From Odontesthes bonariensis (Eukaryota > Chordata > Actinopteri > Atheriniformes > Atherinopsidae): a DNA stretch of 64,000 nucleotides. The first letter of the stretch is position 1. Each line of letters opens with the position of its first letter. Where the stretch lies: positions 23,334,227 to 23,398,226 of the forward strand of contig NC_134515.1 in the NCBI RefSeq assembly GCF_027942865.1, in the 5' to 3' direction. The position numbers were made by a program, and so were the translations under genes. Under the pieces are notes generated by a model. The model was not told where the DNA came from. It saw only the letters and a program-made list of their open reading frames with translations, and made no database searches. Of this stretch, positions 63,501 through 64,000 are shown one piece after another.

Positions 63501-64000
63501 TCGTTTTTTTTTTCGAAATGTGTATCGAGGCAGGTGTGACAGAGGTGGAGCTGGATGTAGCCTAAGATGTTAAAAATGCAGAACACATATTTCTACTGTC
63601 AGATCATCAGAGATTATTTTAAGGTTGACTCACAATGACACCTGAAATGCATTCTTTGTGTTAAAGCCATCTGCTACACGAGTACCGGCTCGCATGCCCA
63701 TTCGGCTCACTGTTGAGCAGTCTGCAGCAGTTTTATCAGCACGCAGTCTTTGCTCTTTTCTTTTTGCCCTTTAAACTGCTTTGTTTTAGCAGAAGTACGA
63801 TGACACAAAAGCAAGTTTTTAAGATGATGTATTTACAACAAAAAAAAATAAAGTGTTCCTAGATGGACTTGCGCCCTTTGGAACCTACGACGGGACTCGT
63901 GAGTCATGTGAGTCGCCTGTTTGGCCTCTGACACATCTCTGTTTGTTGCTTCCTTTCTTCAGACCGTTTGCAGGGGCTGCTCAAGTTCCTGGAGGAGCAG
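53359..64000 (+). CDS. tasor: TASOR, HUSH complex scaffold (3' end beyond window)
   Basis: Scaffold of the HUSH complex, which with MPP8 and periphilin silences retroelements and other loci through H3K9 methylation. Exons seen: 53359-53662, 54957-55102, 55298-55390, 55500-55572, 55775-55866, 55987-56121, 56228-56352, 56456-56487, 56731-56836, 57077-57180, 57358-57467, 57877-57949, 58080-58154, 58409-59242, 59682-59974, 60073-60175, 60280-61124, 61789-61911, 62606-62765, 63963-64000. They give 1288 codons with consistent phase and the gene continues past the window. The N-terminus leads to RRNFQIPRKTRE. The inactive PARP-like DUF3715 region spans exons 2-9 (PPDSREFEDL, NPSMGVYLSKYSDLLQ, RPRHVCPYAVVSF). 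Exons 14 and 17 encode long Pro/Ser/Glu-rich, probably disordered stretches. Exons 18-19 are strongly conserved (LDKLLIIIRNEDIAAHVHK, DDVKNHTYNELFVSGGF). Fish carry TASOR-family duplicates; which one this is I cannot say. Confidence 0.9.
54922..54952. repeat. (TG)n microsatellite at TASOR exon 2 acceptor
   Basis: About fifteen TG units run directly into the acceptor (GTTCAG) of TASOR exon 2 at 54957. They occupy the place of the polypyrimidine tract. Confidence 0.95.
57507..57538. repeat. T32 homopolymer in TASOR intron 11
   Basis: Thirty-two consecutive T followed by AG. It would read as a strong polypyrimidine tract with acceptor, but the real exon 12 begins at 57877. It could be an A-tail of an antisense retroelement; no element body is evident. 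Confidence 0.85.

Overview
This is a stretch of a ray-finned (teleost) fish chromosome. It has multi-exon vertebrate genes with GT-AG introns, mostly 80-700 bp long, in AT-rich DNA. It also carries typical fish interspersed repeats: L2-like LINE tails, a teleost (CATC)n-associated repeat and MITE-like foldbacks. Five protein genes can be modelled exon by exon. In every complete model the coding length divides exactly by three, and nearly all splice sites are canonical.

Layout. Positions 1-7297 hold no gene I can support. They may contain noncoding regulatory DNA plus one unexplained 155-codon ORF. On the minus strand lie slc17a9 (7298-14348, vesicular nucleotide transporter, 13 coding exons, 466 aa) and, upstream of it in transcription, gid8 (16449-18031, CTLH/GID ubiquitin ligase subunit, 4 coding exons, 228 aa). 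Head-to-head with gid8, after a 1.6-kb bidirectional interval, the plus strand carries dnah12 (19672-45111, axonemal inner-arm dynein heavy chain, 73 coding exons, 3973 aa), then asb14 (48119-50812, ankyrin/SOCS-box protein, 9 exons, 583 aa), then the 5' two-thirds or so of a TASOR gene (53359 to beyond the window end, HUSH complex scaffold, 20 exons seen, 1288 codons).

The gid8-slc17a9 pair matches human 20q13.33. The dnah12-asb14-TASOR series matches human 3p14.3 in order and orientation, with several human genes missing between asb14 and TASOR. The 1.6 kb between gid8 and dnah12 is therefore a junction between two ancestral vertebrate blocks. The genes do not form a shared pathway. The dnah12 promoter has a perfect RFX X-box abutting a FOX site, as expected for a motile-cilia gene.

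The most notable non-gene structures are: a solo LTR with 4-bp target duplication in a dnah12 intron; a near-identical 0.9-kb copy of dnah12 intron 67-exon 69 placed downstream of the gene's stop codon and flanked by duplicated DNA; a foldback element with two 476-bp inverted arms around a 228-bp loop; a second palindromic element next to it; a (TG)n tract standing in for the polypyrimidine tract of TASOR exon 2; and two GC-AG introns. I see no CRISPR array, operon, tRNA or rRNA, and no clearly new protein system.
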